Shown in pieces: positions 42,326 to 51,454 of a stretch of DNA of 64,000 bases. Below the pieces are notes generated by a model. The model saw only the letters and a program-made list of their open reading frames with translations. It searched no databases and was not told the DNA's origin. The translations under genes and the position numbers were made by a program. Numbering within the stretch: the first letter of the stretch is position 1; each line of letters begins with the position of its first letter. Source of the stretch: JAHRAW01 sp965203265 (lineage in GTDB: Bacteria; Pseudomonadota; Gammaproteobacteria; Arenicellales; Poriferihabitantaceae); assembly GCA_965203265.1 (NCBI GenBank), contig CBDBBV010000002.1:1922001-1986000 (forward strand), in the 5' to 3' direction.

Positions 42326-44748
42326 CGGCGTCGGCTTCGAACCCCCTGCTCCAAAGTCACCCAGCCATGCCCGCCCAGCCCGGCGGTTTGCACATACCCC
42401 GCCGGTACATAGACGCAGTTTCGCGGGACGCGCGCATCGGCCTGCAGCGGCAAATCGGCGCGCCCGCTACCGCTACCATTGCGCGTTCGCATTCGCACCA
42501 CCACTCGTTCGTCGGCAATCAGGCCGAGCCGCTCGATTGTGGCCGGATGCACATGCGCCGCCGGCGGCGGATTGTCGGCGGTGCGCTGCAATGCCGCCGC
42601 ATTGCGCACGATCTGGTCGCCGCGATACATCGGCACATCGAGCAGGCGCCACATTTCGTTTGCGTTTCCATTTCCGCTATCGTTGCCGCCATCGGGACCG
42701 GGCGCCGGAATCGGCCAAGCGTCCATCCACCCCATGCGCGCGGAAATCTCCGCCTCGTCCAGAGCGATTTCTCCGGCCACCTGTTCGAGGGAAATCTGGT
42801 CGAATCCGGGCAGGTCGAGGAAATTCCCCAGCACGCGCAGAATCTTCCAAGCGGGGCGAGATTCCCCCTGCGGGGACGCGGCGGCCTCGGCGCGTTGAAT
42901 CCGGCCCTCGCAGTTGACGAAGGTGCCGGCGGATTCGGCAAACGTCGCCATCGGCAGCAACACATCGGCGTATCCCAGTGCCGCTTGGCTGTGATAGGGG
43001 GTGATGCTCACCACGAATTCGGCGTCCTGAAGGGCGGCGATGGCGGCGCGGCCATCCACGCCATCCAATTCGGGTTCGGTTCCCAGCAGCAAATAGGCGC
43101 GGCGCGGATGATCCAACATGGCGGCGGCATCCCGGCTCGCCGCCGCCACCGCCGCGCCGCTGGCGTCGCGATGAGGCAGGCAACCGGCCAGCCAAGCCGC
43201 GGCGCTGTTGCCGGGGGGCAGGATGGCCAGACGGTTGCCGCTACTCTGGCAAATCCAGCGGGCGATTCTCCTGAGCGCGGCGGCTTCCTCGTGCTGCTGC
43301 GCCAATGCGCCGAGGATCACCACGCCGTCGGCGCCCGCCTCCAACAAACTGTGCGCCACGCCGGGCTCGACAGATTGATTCGGGTTCACCCACGGCTCAA
43401 TGTCCGCGGGCAACGCGGCGCCGCCGGCTCCGGCGATGCCGGCGGCCACCGAGGCGAAGCGGGCAACCAGTCCGGCACCGGCGGCGATCATCGTTTCCGT
43501 GGCGAAATTCTGCGGGTAGGCGAGGGGATTGATGGCGCTGATGCGGGCATCGTTCTTGCGCACGGCGGCACGCAGGCGCAACGCCAGTAGCGGTTGTTCC
43601 TTGCGGATGTTCGAACCCACCAACAGCGCGGCGCGCACCGCCTCGAATCGTTCGATGGGCAGTTGCGAAACTGGGACGCCGAGCGCCGCCCGATCATCGC
43701 GGAAATCCCGTTGTTGCAGGCGGTGGTCGATGTTGTTGCTGCCCAGCGCGCGCGCCAGTTTTTGCAGCAGGTAGTATTCCTCCAGAGTCGAGGCGTAACC
43801 GGCCAGCGCGCCGAGATCGTCGGCACTGCCGGACTCGATGACTTGGCCGAGCCCGGCGCAGGCGTGTTGCAGCGCCGTCTCCCACGCCACCTCCTGCCAC
43901 TGGCCGCGCGTGCGGATCATCGGCACGCTCAGCCGCCGCTCGCTGTTCACCGCCTCGTAGCTGTAGCGATCGCGATCCGCCAGCCAGCATTCGTTGACCT
44001 GCGGGTTGTCGTGCGGCAGCACCCGCTCGACTCGCCCGCGCAGGGTCTGGATGATGAGATTGGCGCCGACGCAGTCGTGCGGGCTGATGCCGCGATGCCC
44101 CTTCAGCTCCCACACGCGGGCAGCGAAGCGATACGGCTTGGAGGTGAGCGCGCCCACCGGACACAGATCGATCATGTTGCCGGACACCTCCGAATCCACC
44201 GTGCCATTCAGGAAGGTGCCGATGTGCACCGATTCGCCGCGTCCGGGGAAGCCGATTTCCATGGCACCGGCGATCTCCTCGCCGAAACGGACGCAGCGGG
44301 TGCAGTGAATGCAGCGCGTCAACTCGGTCGCCACCAGCGGCCCGATGTTCGGGCTCGGCACCGACCTCTTGTTTTCGATGAATCTGGAATCGTCGCTGCC
44401 GTATCCCATGGCCTGATCCTGCAACGGACACTCCCCGCCCTGATCGCATACCGGGCAGTCGAGGGGGTGGTTGATGAGCAGGAATTCGAGGGTGGCCTGT
44501 TGCGCCTGCCGAGTCAGTTGCGATCTGGTGAACACCTTCATGCCGTCGGTAACCGGCGTGGCGCAGGCCGGCAGGGGCTTGGGTGCGCGTTCCACCTCCA
44601 CCAGACACATGCGGCAGTTGGCGGCCACGGACAATTTTTCGTGGTAGCAGAAGCGGGGTATGTAGATGCCGGCGCGGTCGCTCGCCTCGATCAGCATCTG
44701 GCCGGCTTCGGCCTCGATGCGCCGCCCGTCTATTTCAATGACGGCCAT
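42322..44748 (-). CDS. nuoG: NADH-quinone oxidoreductase subunit G
   Basis: NuoG (808 aa) is the large Fe-S subunit of the peripheral arm. The N-terminal ferredoxin-like part has YHEKLSVAANCRMCLVEVE. The His/Cys loop for N5 is HPLDCPVCDQGGECPLQDQ, and TRCIHCTRCVRFGEEIAG follows. The remainder is a molybdopterin-oxidoreductase-like fold, which is non-catalytic in complex I. It starts 3 bases after nuoF and overlaps nuoH by ATGA. Confidence 0.96.
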   Translation of the reverse strand: MAVIEIDGRRIEAEAGQMLIEASDRAGIYIPRFCYHEKLSVAANCRMCLVEVERAPKPLPACATPVTDGMKVFTRSQLTRQAQQATLEFLLINHPLDCPVCDQGGECPLQDQAMGYGSDDSRFIENKRSVPSPNIGPLVATELTRCIHCTRCVRFGEEIAGAMEIGFPGRGESVHIGTFLNGTVDSEVSGNMIDLCPVGALTSKPYRFAARVWELKGHRGISPHDCVGANLIIQTLRGRVERVLPHDNPQVNECWLADRDRYSYEAVNSERRLSVPMIRTRGQWQEVAWETALQHACAGLGQVIESGSADDLGALAGYASTLEEYYLLQKLARALGSNNIDHRLQQRDFRDDRAALGVPVSQLPIERFEAVRAALLVGSNIRKEQPLLALRLRAAVRKNDARISAINPLAYPQNFATETMIAAGAGLVARFASVAAGIAGAGGAALPADIEPWVNPNQSVEPGVAHSLLEAGADGVVILGALAQQHEEAAALRRIARWICQSSGNRLAILPPGNSAAAWLAGCLPHRDASGAAVAAASRDAAAMLDHPRRAYLLLGTEPELDGVDGRAAIAALQDAEFVVSITPYHSQAALGYADVLLPMATFAESAGTFVNCEGRIQRAEAAASPQGESRPAWKILRVLGNFLDLPGFDQISLEQVAGEIALDEAEISARMGWMDAWPIPAPGPDGGNDSGNGNANEMWRLLDVPMYRGDQIVRNAAALQRTADNPPPAAHVHPATIERLGLIADERVVVRMRTRNGSGSGRADLPLQADARVPRNCVYVPAGYVQTAGLGGHGWVTLEQGVRSRRR

Positions 44749-44751
44749 GAC

Positions 44752-46068
44752 TTACGCGGCGGCGGCGCCGGCAGTCCCGGCGGTTATCTTGGCCTCGAAT
44801 TCCGCGCCGAAGTGCTTGAGGAAACTCTGCACCGGCCAAGCCGCGGCGTCCCCTAGAGCGCAGATGGTGCGGCCCTCGATGCGGTTGGCCACATCCAACA
44901 GGGTGTCGAGGTCGCGCGTGCTGCCGCGGCCGGCGTTGATGCGGCGCACGATGCGGTACAGCCAGCCGGTTCCCTCGCGGCAGGGGGTGCACTGGCCGCA
45001 GGATTCCTCGTAATAGAATCGGGAGATTCGCTCCAGCACCGCAACCATGTCGGTAGTCTCGTCCATGACGATGACCGAGCCGGCGCCGACCGCGGAGCCG
45101 TGTTTTTGCAGGGAGTCGTAGTCCATGTTGGCGCGCAGGATGATGTCCGCCGGCAACACCGGCACCGACGATCCGCCCGGGATGACCGCCTTCAACCGCC
45201 GCCCCTTCCACACGCCGCCCGCCATTTCCAGCAGTTGGCGAAAGGGCGTGCCCATGTTGATTTCGTAGTTGCCCGGTTTTTCCACGTGGCCGGTAACCGA
45301 GAAAATCTTGACGCCGCCGGAGTTCTCGACGCCGAGGTCGCGGAACCATTCCCCCCGCATCCAGTTGCCGTCGGCGCGCAGGATCGAGGGGATGGAGGCG
45401 AACGACTCGGTGTTGTTGATGGTGGTCGGTTTGCCGTACAGGCCGAAGGCCGCGGGGAACGGCGGCTTGAAGCGCGGCTGACCCTTGCGCCCTTCGAGGG
45501 ATTCGAGCAGCGCGGTTTCCTCGCCGCAGATGTAGGCGCCGGCGCCGAGGTGGTTGTACAGGTCGAAGTCGAAACCGCTGGCGAACAGGTTTTTGCCCAG
45601 CAGCCCGGCCGAATACGCCTCGGCCATGGCGGCCTCCATGCGTTGGTACGGCTCCCAGAATTCGCCTCGGATGTAGTTGTAGCCCACGGTGGCGCCCATG
45701 GCGTAGCCGCCGATGACCATGCCCTCGATGAGCGCATGGGGGTTGTAGCGCAGGATGTCGCGATCCTTGCAGGTGCCGGGCTCGCCCTCGTCGGAATTGC
45801 ACACCACATATTTCTGCCCCGGCGCGGCGCGCGGCATGAAGTGCCACTTGATCCCCGGCGGGAATCCGGCGCCGCCGCGCCCGCGCAGGTTCGAGGTCTT
45901 CACCACCTCGATGATCTCCGCCGCATCCACCCGTTCGCGCAACACCTTTTCCAGCGCCTGATAGCCGCCGACTCTGCGGTAGGCCGCCAGAGTCCAGCAG
46001 TTGTCGTGCTGCCTCGGCAGGCAGACGTCCTGACAGGCTCGCATGGTGTGGAAAGTGTCTTCGCTCAT
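44752..46068 (-). CDS. nuoF: NADH-quinone oxidoreductase subunit F
   Basis: NuoF (438 aa) binds NADH, FMN and the N3 [4Fe-4S] cluster. The NADH-binding Gly-rich loop is LRGRGGAGFPPGIKW, the FMN region GAGAYICGEETALLESLEG, and the cluster loop ESCGQCTPCREGTGW, with the fourth Cys in RTICALGDAAAWP. It follows nuoE by 5 bases. Confidence 0.97.
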   Translation of the reverse strand: MSEDTFHTMRACQDVCLPRQHDNCWTLAAYRRVGGYQALEKVLRERVDAAEIIEVVKTSNLRGRGGAGFPPGIKWHFMPRAAPGQKYVVCNSDEGEPGTCKDRDILRYNPHALIEGMVIGGYAMGATVGYNYIRGEFWEPYQRMEAAMAEAYSAGLLGKNLFASGFDFDLYNHLGAGAYICGEETALLESLEGRKGQPRFKPPFPAAFGLYGKPTTINNTESFASIPSILRADGNWMRGEWFRDLGVENSGGVKIFSVTGHVEKPGNYEINMGTPFRQLLEMAGGVWKGRRLKAVIPGGSSVPVLPADIILRANMDYDSLQKHGSAVGAGSVIVMDETTDMVAVLERISRFYYEESCGQCTPCREGTGWLYRIVRRINAGRGSTRDLDTLLDVANRIEGRTICALGDAAAWPVQSFLKHFGAEFEAKITAGTAGAAAA

Positions 46069-46073
46069 CTCAT

Positions 46074-46550
46074 TTATACGGCGTCCAGAATCTCGTCGAT
46101 CCGTTGGGGAGTCAGGTTTTCATGGTAACTGCGATCCACCTGCATCATCGGCGCGCCGGCGCAGGCGGCGAGGCATTCCACTTCCTTCAGGGTGAATTTG
46201 CCGTCCTCGGTGGTCTCGCCCAATTTTATGCCGAGTTTGGCCTGCAGATGGGCGACGATTTCGTCCGAACCGCGCAACATGCAGGAGATGTTGGTGCACA
46301 CGAAAATTTTGTGGCGGCCGACCGGTTCGAGATCGTACATCGAATAGAAGGTGGCCACCTCGAAGGCGCGCACCGGCGGCACGCCGATCACCCCGGCGAC
46401 GAATTCGATGATCTCGCCGCTCAGCCAGCCGTGTTCGTCTTGCGCGATGCGCAGGGCGGCCATGAGGGCCGACTGGCGCCGGTCGGCGGGGTACTTGGCG
46501 AGTTCGCGTTCAATCTCGGCAAGGGAATCCGATGAGAGCATAACAGGCAT
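46074..46550 (-). CDS. nuoE: NADH-quinone oxidoreductase subunit E
   Basis: NuoE (about 158 aa) carries the N1a [2Fe-2S] cluster bound by CTNISC and ECLAACAGAP. The ATG at 46550 is my choice; an ATG at 46541 and a TTG at 46559 are alternatives, and no strong ribosome binding site is seen before any of them. The 97 bases upstream separate it from an inserted adenine methylase gene. Confidence 0.94.
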   Translation of the reverse strand: MPVMLSSDSLAEIERELAKYPADRRQSALMAALRIAQDEHGWLSGEIIEFVAGVIGVPPVRAFEVATFYSMYDLEPVGRHKIFVCTNISCMLRGSDEIVAHLQAKLGIKLGETTEDGKFTLKEVECLAACAGAPMMQVDRSYHENLTPQRIDEILDAV

Positions 46551-46647
46551 GATGGTCAAGTTTGGTTATCGGATTGTTTTGCACTGGTTCCGGAATGCCC
46601 GGCACGTTCGACAATTACAAAAACGGGAGGTGAAGGGTTGTCGATTT

Positions 46648-48276
46648 TCATGATACGTCTGCGAAAAATTGCGTTTGAACCGAGCCGAACTTGTAACCCT
46701 CCGATACGGTATGCGGAACGCCATAGTTTTCTATAAAACTTTTGGCAAATGATTTCCAGCCATTTTGGTAATCTCTGCTGGTGTGACGGATGTAAAACTC
46801 CATGTCGCTGGAGTTGAGTGAATCGAGAAGTTTATCGGCATCCACACCAGATTTCGGCTTGACGCAATACCCGGAGTAAAAAGTGTATTCGGGTGACGGG
46901 CATTTTTGAAAATTGGGCTTTATGTTCATTCCCGATGTCAGCAATTTGTCTCCAAAAGTAGTGGTTAATCCAAACTCGCGCCCGAAAGCATACCACCGAA
47001 CATCATCAAACCCACCTTTGTCTCTCGCCAACAAAATAGATTTATGTTCTTTCAAATATCGGTACGCCAAGGGGAACTCCTTCGCTAGTTGCTTTTCCGG
47101 AATCAACTGGCCATTTATGTACGGAAATATGATGATGCGTTGTTTGGCATCTTTGCCGTTCTTCATAACGGACGCTTTCAATATCGGGCGGGTAATGGCG
47201 CGCTCTAGTTTCACTTCGCCGTGCTCGCTGTTGGCAATTACCACATCGGACAGCTCGTTTTTCTTTTCCAAAATAAACGTGCTGTCGGCCAAAGTTTGTA
47301 TGCCAACATGAATATCCGCTATGACTCGTAACGGGTTTCCACGTTTTCTGATTTGCTGAATTTTTTTCAGCGTTTTTTCCGGCTCCAACGTCCAAATTTC
47401 TTTCTCCGAAAGATAAGAAATCGGAACCGTGCCTTTGTTTGAGAGCGTGGCTCCGTCGTAGCGATAAAGCGCAAATTTTTTGCTAGTTGCTTCCTTCGCC
47501 AGTACGGTAATCAAGGTATAAGTTGTTGCGTGTTTAAAGACTTGATATGAACCGAAATCGATTAAACAGGTGATGGCAAGATTTTCCAACAAAAATTGTC
47601 GGAGTTCTCTTCCAGCTGATGTTTTAGCAAATGTGTTTGGCGTGATATATCCCAAACGTCCGGAACGATTCAATAAGAATACACCTATTTCAAAAAAAGC
47701 AATATAGAGATCCGTCGAACCATGTCGTGCCAATTTCCATTCTTGTTGTAGTCGTGTTCTACGCTCTTTTCCCAAGTTCTGAATGCGCACATATGGAGGA
47801 TTGCCAACGACGTAATCAAAGTGTGATTCATATGGCGCAAGCAACTTGCGGTTGGTGGCATCCATGCAATGCAAGTTCCACTCTATTTTTATCCGTTTGC
47901 CTTTCGCTTTTAGAACTTCATCAAGTTTGCGCTTGCATTGTTTTAATGCATTGTTGTCAACATCTATTCCAGTGATGTTTTGTAGCGCCCGCCGACAGCT
48001 CTTTGTGGGCAAGTTGTCGCAAATCTTTTCTACTACGCGCGCCAGAAAAGCACCATCGCCACAAGCCGGATCGCACACTTTCATGTCTGCAGAATACGTG
48101 CTTATCGTCTTATCTAAAATCAGATCAACTACCCAAATGGGCGTATAAACGACGCCATATTCCTTTGTTTTTCCAGTCATCGTTTTTCCCCCACTAAACT
48201 TTTCATGTGATTCCCGTACCGCATCAATGAAACGGTCGTTTACATCCATGCTTGGCGTGCCACTTTCGTAAGTCAT
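46648..48276 (-). CDS. Gamma-class N6-adenine DNA methyltransferase (TaqI/Eco57I-like), inserted between nuoD and nuoE
   Basis: This is a 542-residue methyltransferase. It shows GVVYTPIWVVDLILD, motif I CDPACGDGAFLARV (DPACGDGAF at 69-77), IDVDNNA, and motif IV VVGNPPYVRIQN (NPPY at 159-162). The C-terminal half matches a TaqI-type specificity domain in outline (RPILKASVMKNG, KPNFQKCP). Its start at 48276 overlaps the nuoD stop by ATGA. The longer open frame to 49311 is only a shadow of nuoD. It is clearly AT-richer than nuo genes on either side, and no endonuclease gene accompanies it, so it is either an orphan methylase or a fused enzyme with cryptic activity. Confidence 0.88.
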   Translation of the reverse strand: MTYESGTPSMDVNDRFIDAVRESHEKFSGGKTMTGKTKEYGVVYTPIWVVDLILDKTISTYSADMKVCDPACGDGAFLARVVEKICDNLPTKSCRRALQNITGIDVDNNALKQCKRKLDEVLKAKGKRIKIEWNLHCMDATNRKLLAPYESHFDYVVGNPPYVRIQNLGKERRTRLQQEWKLARHGSTDLYIAFFEIGVFLLNRSGRLGYITPNTFAKTSAGRELRQFLLENLAITCLIDFGSYQVFKHATTYTLITVLAKEATSKKFALYRYDGATLSNKGTVPISYLSEKEIWTLEPEKTLKKIQQIRKRGNPLRVIADIHVGIQTLADSTFILEKKNELSDVVIANSEHGEVKLERAITRPILKASVMKNGKDAKQRIIIFPYINGQLIPEKQLAKEFPLAYRYLKEHKSILLARDKGGFDDVRWYAFGREFGLTTTFGDKLLTSGMNIKPNFQKCPSPEYTFYSGYCVKPKSGVDADKLLDSLNSSDMEFYIRHTSRDYQNGWKSFAKSFIENYGVPHTVSEGYKFGSVQTQFFADVS

Positions 48277-49526
48277 CGATCGATCTCCCCGAAGACGATG
48301 TCCTGAGAACCGATGATGGCGACCATATCGGCCAGCATGTGGCCCTGAGACATTTCGTTGAGCGCGGCGAGATGGGCGAATCCCGGAGCGCGAATCTTGC
48401 AGCGATAGGGCTTGTTGGCGCCGTCGGACACCAGATAGATGCCGAATTCCCCCTTGGGGTGCTCGACCGCGGCGTAAGATTCGCCGACGGGAATGCAGTA
48501 TCCCTCGGTGAACAGTTTGAAATGGTGAATCAGGGATTCCATATCGCCCTTCATCTGCTCGCGGCTCGGCGGCGCCAGTTTGGCGTCGTCGATCATCACC
48601 GCGCCGGAATTGGCGCGCAGCCATTCGATGCACTGGCGAATGATGCGGTTGGACTGGCGCATTTCCTCGACGCGCACCAGATAGCGATCGTAACAGTCGC
48701 CGTTCGTGCCCACCGGAATATCGAAATCCATCCGGTCGTACACCTCGTAGGGCTGCTTCTTGCGCAGATCCCACTCCACCCCGCTGCCGCGCAACATGGG
48801 GCCGGAGAAGCCGAGCGCCACGGCGCGCTGCGGCGCGACCACGCCGATGTCCACGGTGCGCTGCTTCCAGATGCGGTTGTCGCTCAGCAGGGTTTCGTAC
48901 TCGTCCACGCAGCCGGGGAAACGCTCGGTGAAGGCCTCGATGAAGTCCAGCAGACTGCCCTCGCGATCGCGGTTGCGCGCGCGGGTGGCGGCCTCGTCGA
49001 AGCGGCTGGTGACGGCGTGCTTGGGCATGGCCTCGGGCAGGTCGCGATAGACGCCACCGGGTCGGTAGTAGGTGGCGTGCATGCGTGCGCCGCTGACCGC
49101 TTCGTAGCAATCCATCAGGTCTTCGCGTTCGCGGAAGCAATACAGGAAAACGGTCATCGCGCCGATGTCCAACGCATGCGCGCCGAGCCACAGGCAGTGG
49201 TTGAGAATGCGGGTGATCTCGTCGAACATCACGCGGATATACTGCGCCCGCAGCGGCGGAGTCACGCCGATCATCTTTTCGATGGCCAGCACAAATGCGT
49301 GCTCGTTGCACATCATGGAGACATAGTCGAGGCGATCCATGTAGCCGATGCTCTGGTTGTACGGCTTGGATTCGGCCAGTTTCTCGGTGGCGCGGTGCAA
49401 CAGCCCGATATGCGGATCGCAGCGCTCGATGACTTCGCCGTCCATCTCCATGATCACTCGCAGCACGCCGTGGGCGGCCGGATGCTGGGGGCCGAAGTTC
49501 ATGGTGTAGTTGCGAATTTCAGCCAT
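48273..49526 (-). CDS. nuoD: NADH-quinone oxidoreductase subunit D
   Basis: NuoD (417 aa) lines the quinone pocket with NuoB. It begins EIRNYTMNFGPQHPAAHGVL, with the quinone-site His in QHPAAHG, and ends SQDIVFGEIDR. It is separate from nuoC, overlapping it by 8 bases, unlike the fused nuoCD of E. coli. An unrelated methylase starts at its stop codon. Confidence 0.97.
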   Translation of the reverse strand: MAEIRNYTMNFGPQHPAAHGVLRVIMEMDGEVIERCDPHIGLLHRATEKLAESKPYNQSIGYMDRLDYVSMMCNEHAFVLAIEKMIGVTPPLRAQYIRVMFDEITRILNHCLWLGAHALDIGAMTVFLYCFREREDLMDCYEAVSGARMHATYYRPGGVYRDLPEAMPKHAVTSRFDEAATRARNRDREGSLLDFIEAFTERFPGCVDEYETLLSDNRIWKQRTVDIGVVAPQRAVALGFSGPMLRGSGVEWDLRKKQPYEVYDRMDFDIPVGTNGDCYDRYLVRVEEMRQSNRIIRQCIEWLRANSGAVMIDDAKLAPPSREQMKGDMESLIHHFKLFTEGYCIPVGESYAAVEHPKGEFGIYLVSDGANKPYRCKIRAPGFAHLAALNEMSQGHMLADMVAIIGSQDIVFGEIDR

Positions 49527-50115
49527 GTTCGCCGGCCGCCTTGCCGATGGTGCGCGGCACCAACGTGCGCGGCTCGATGGTTACCGGTTGATAGATCACC
49601 CGCCCGTTCGCCTCGTCGTAACGCATTTCCACCTCGCCGACCAGCGGGAAATCCTTGCGGAAGGGGTGGCCGATGAAGCCGTAGTCGGTGAGCAGGCGGC
49701 GCAGGTCGGGATGGCCGCGAAAGATGATGCCGAACAGGTCGAAGGCCTCGCGCTCATACCAATTCGCCGCCGGCCACACCTCGATCACCGAAGCCACCTC
49801 CGGCAACGAGTCCGAAAGAGAAACCCGCAATCGCAATCTCATATTGTGGCGCAACGACAACAGATGATAGACCACGGCAAATCGACCACCGGCCCACGCC
49901 TCACCGCCCTCGGCTCCCCAAGCGGAATTGTCCACACCGCACAAATCCATCAGCGACTCGAAGCGGGTGGCCTCGTCATCGCGCAGCTTGGTGCACGCTT
50001 CGACGATGCGGTCGGGGGCGATTTCGCAGGTGATCTCGCCGAGAGCGGCGGATTGCGAAATGAGCGCTTCGCCGAGGAGGGTGGGTAGGTGGTTGGGGAG
50101 TTGGATCGGATTCAT
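49519..50115 (-). CDS. nuoC: NADH-quinone oxidoreductase subunit C
   Basis: NuoC (198 aa) belongs to the peripheral arm. The signature is ERE-AFDLFGI-FRGHPDLRR, followed by GHPFRKDFPLVGEVEMRYDE. Its ATG overlaps the stop of an inserted 97-residue membrane protein gene by ATGA, and its 3' end overlaps nuoD. Confidence 0.96.
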   Translation of the reverse strand: MNPIQLPNHLPTLLGEALISQSAALGEITCEIAPDRIVEACTKLRDDEATRFESLMDLCGVDNSAWGAEGGEAWAGGRFAVVYHLLSLRHNMRLRLRVSLSDSLPEVASVIEVWPAANWYEREAFDLFGIIFRGHPDLRRLLTDYGFIGHPFRKDFPLVGEVEMRYDEANGRVIYQPVTIEPRTLVPRTIGKAAGEHG

Positions 50116-50405
50116 GCCTGTGGTGTGTTAGCAGGGGCTGATTCTGTGACCAGTCGTACAGAGTAACCTTTATGTTTTTTGGACAGAGCGGCCTTCAATG
50201 CCCATATACTGACCGGTATTGAGGCAAGCCAACCCATCAATCCACCGACGCTAGAGGCGGCCTCAGGATGGCCAGCAAAGCCGACAACAAAGCCACCAAT
50301 TCCACCCAACAAACCGCCAAAGATCACACTGAATATGAAGGCACGCCAAAGCCATGACCACCAGATTGATAGTGTTTTCTCATAGTCGATTGAAAATTGA
50401 TTCAT
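50112..50405 (-). CDS. Small membrane protein of unknown function, inserted between nuoB and nuoC
   Basis: I do not recognise this 97-residue protein. Residues about 15-42 (WWSWLWRAFIFSVIFGG then a Gly-rich LGGIGGFVVGF) and 53-72 form two hydrophobic segments with Gly-rich turns. The Lys/His-rich segment ALSKKHKG follows them, and a polar tail ends the protein. A perfect AGGAGG (50411-50416) lies 5 bases before the ATG, stronger than most sites here. The stop overlaps the nuoC start by ATGA, so it is built into the operon's translation. Composition is less GC-rich than nuoB and nuoC. It could be an accessory subunit or assembly factor, or simply an acquired gene. Confidence 0.75.
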   Translation of the reverse strand: MNQFSIDYEKTLSIWWSWLWRAFIFSVIFGGLLGGIGGFVVGFAGHPEAASSVGGLMGWLASIPVSIWALKAALSKKHKGYSVRLVTESAPANTPQA

Positions 50406-50442
50406 GTAATCCTCCTGTATTTCTCACTAAAAATGAAATTTG

Positions 50443-50925
50443 TTACGCACTTCGGGCGATGGTATTCGTCTTCCGAATTTTCTTCTGCAACTGCAAAATC
50501 CCGTAGATCAGCGCCTCCGCCGTCGGCGGGCAACCCGGCACATACACATCCACCGGCACGATGCGATCGCAGCCGCGTACTACCGAATAGGCGTAATGAT
50601 AGTAGCCGCCGCCGTTGGCGCATGAACCCATGGAGATTACCCAGCGCGGTTCGGGCATTTGGTCGTATACCCGGCGCAGAGCCGGCGCCATCTTGTTAGT
50701 CAGGGTGCCGGCGACGATCATGACATCGGACTGCCGCGGACTCGGGCGGAAGAGGATGCCGAAGCGGTCGAGGTCGTAGCGAGACGCGCCCGCCTGCATC
50801 ATCTCCACGGCGCAACAGGCCAGCCCGAAGGACATCGGCCACATCGAACCGGTTCGCGCCCAGTTGATCAGTTCGTCCAGTTTCGCCGTGGCGAAACCCG
50901 CCTGCAAGGTTCCTTCGAGGGCCAT
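50443..50925 (-). CDS. nuoB: NADH-quinone oxidoreductase subunit B
   Basis: NuoB (160 aa) holds cluster N2, the last Fe-S cluster before quinone. The ligands are seen in GLACCAVEMM, SMGSCANGGGYYHYAYSV and YVPGCPPTAEALIYG. It follows nuoA by 30 bases. A 97-residue foreign-looking membrane gene follows it by 37 bases. Confidence 0.97.
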   Translation of the reverse strand: MALEGTLQAGFATAKLDELINWARTGSMWPMSFGLACCAVEMMQAGASRYDLDRFGILFRPSPRQSDVMIVAGTLTNKMAPALRRVYDQMPEPRWVISMGSCANGGGYYHYAYSVVRGCDRIVPVDVYVPGCPPTAEALIYGILQLQKKIRKTNTIARSA

Positions 50926-50955
50926 CGTGCTATCCGCTTACTCCCATTACTCCCA

Positions 50956-51312
50956 TTACTCCCACTCGAGGGCCCCCTTCTTCCATTCGTAGGCGAAGCC
51001 CACCACCAAAACGGCGAGGAAGATCATCATCGCCCAGAAGCCGAATGCGCCGATTTCGTCCAGAACCACGGCCCAGGGGAAGAGGAACGCGATCTCCAGA
51101 TCGAAGATGATGAAGAGGATCGCCACCAGATAGTAGCGCACATCGAATTTCATGCGGGAATCCTCGAATGCCTCGAAACCGCATTCATATGGCGACAGTT
51201 TGTCCTGATACGGCTTGCTCGGCGCCAGCACCTTGCCGGCGCTGATGGCGACGATGCCGACGCCCAACCCCACCACGATGAAAAGCAGAATGGGAAAGTA
51301 GTCGGTCAGCAT
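50956..51312 (-). CDS. nuoA: NADH-quinone oxidoreductase subunit A
   Basis: NuoA (118 aa) is a three-helix membrane subunit near the quinone site. It shows PYECGFEAFEDSRMKFDVRY, with the conserved Cys loop, and YYLVAILFIIFDLEIAFLFP. It is the first gene of the operon, about 80 bases after a good sigma-70 promoter. Confidence 0.97.
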   Translation of the reverse strand: MLTDYFPILLFIVVGLGVGIVAISAGKVLAPSKPYQDKLSPYECGFEAFEDSRMKFDVRYYLVAILFIIFDLEIAFLFPWAVVLDEIGAFGFWAMMIFLAVLVVGFAYEWKKGALEWE

Positions 51313-51396
51313 GATTTTGGATGCCCCTCCAGGCGCCCGAACGCCCGCGCGCCCGGTGGTTGGTTGTCGGCGGGATCGGGAGGGTCGGTTTCGGCT

Positions 51397-51425
51397 AGTC
51401 TATGTGTCAATGCGGTTTCAGTCAA
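51397..51425 (-). promoter_or_regulatory. Sigma-70 promoter of the nuo operon
   Basis: On the minus strand TTGACT (51420-51425) and TAGACT (51397-51402) are spaced by exactly 17 bases. Transcription from about 51390 leaves a leader near 78 bases before nuoA. A second TTGACA lies inside the spacer. Confidence 0.6.
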
Positions 51426-51454
51426 GGCTATGGCGGCTGACGGGCGCCGGGCGC

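Noticed and set aside
48277..49311. N-terminal extension of the gamma-class methylase into nuoD
   Set aside because: The extension is Arg/Gly/His-rich shadow sequence of nuoD; the ATGA start at 48276 fits the family N-terminus.
48252..49676. 474-codon plus-strand open frame across nuoD
   Set aside because: It is antisense to nuoD and nuoC, both strongly conserved, and has no recognisable motif.
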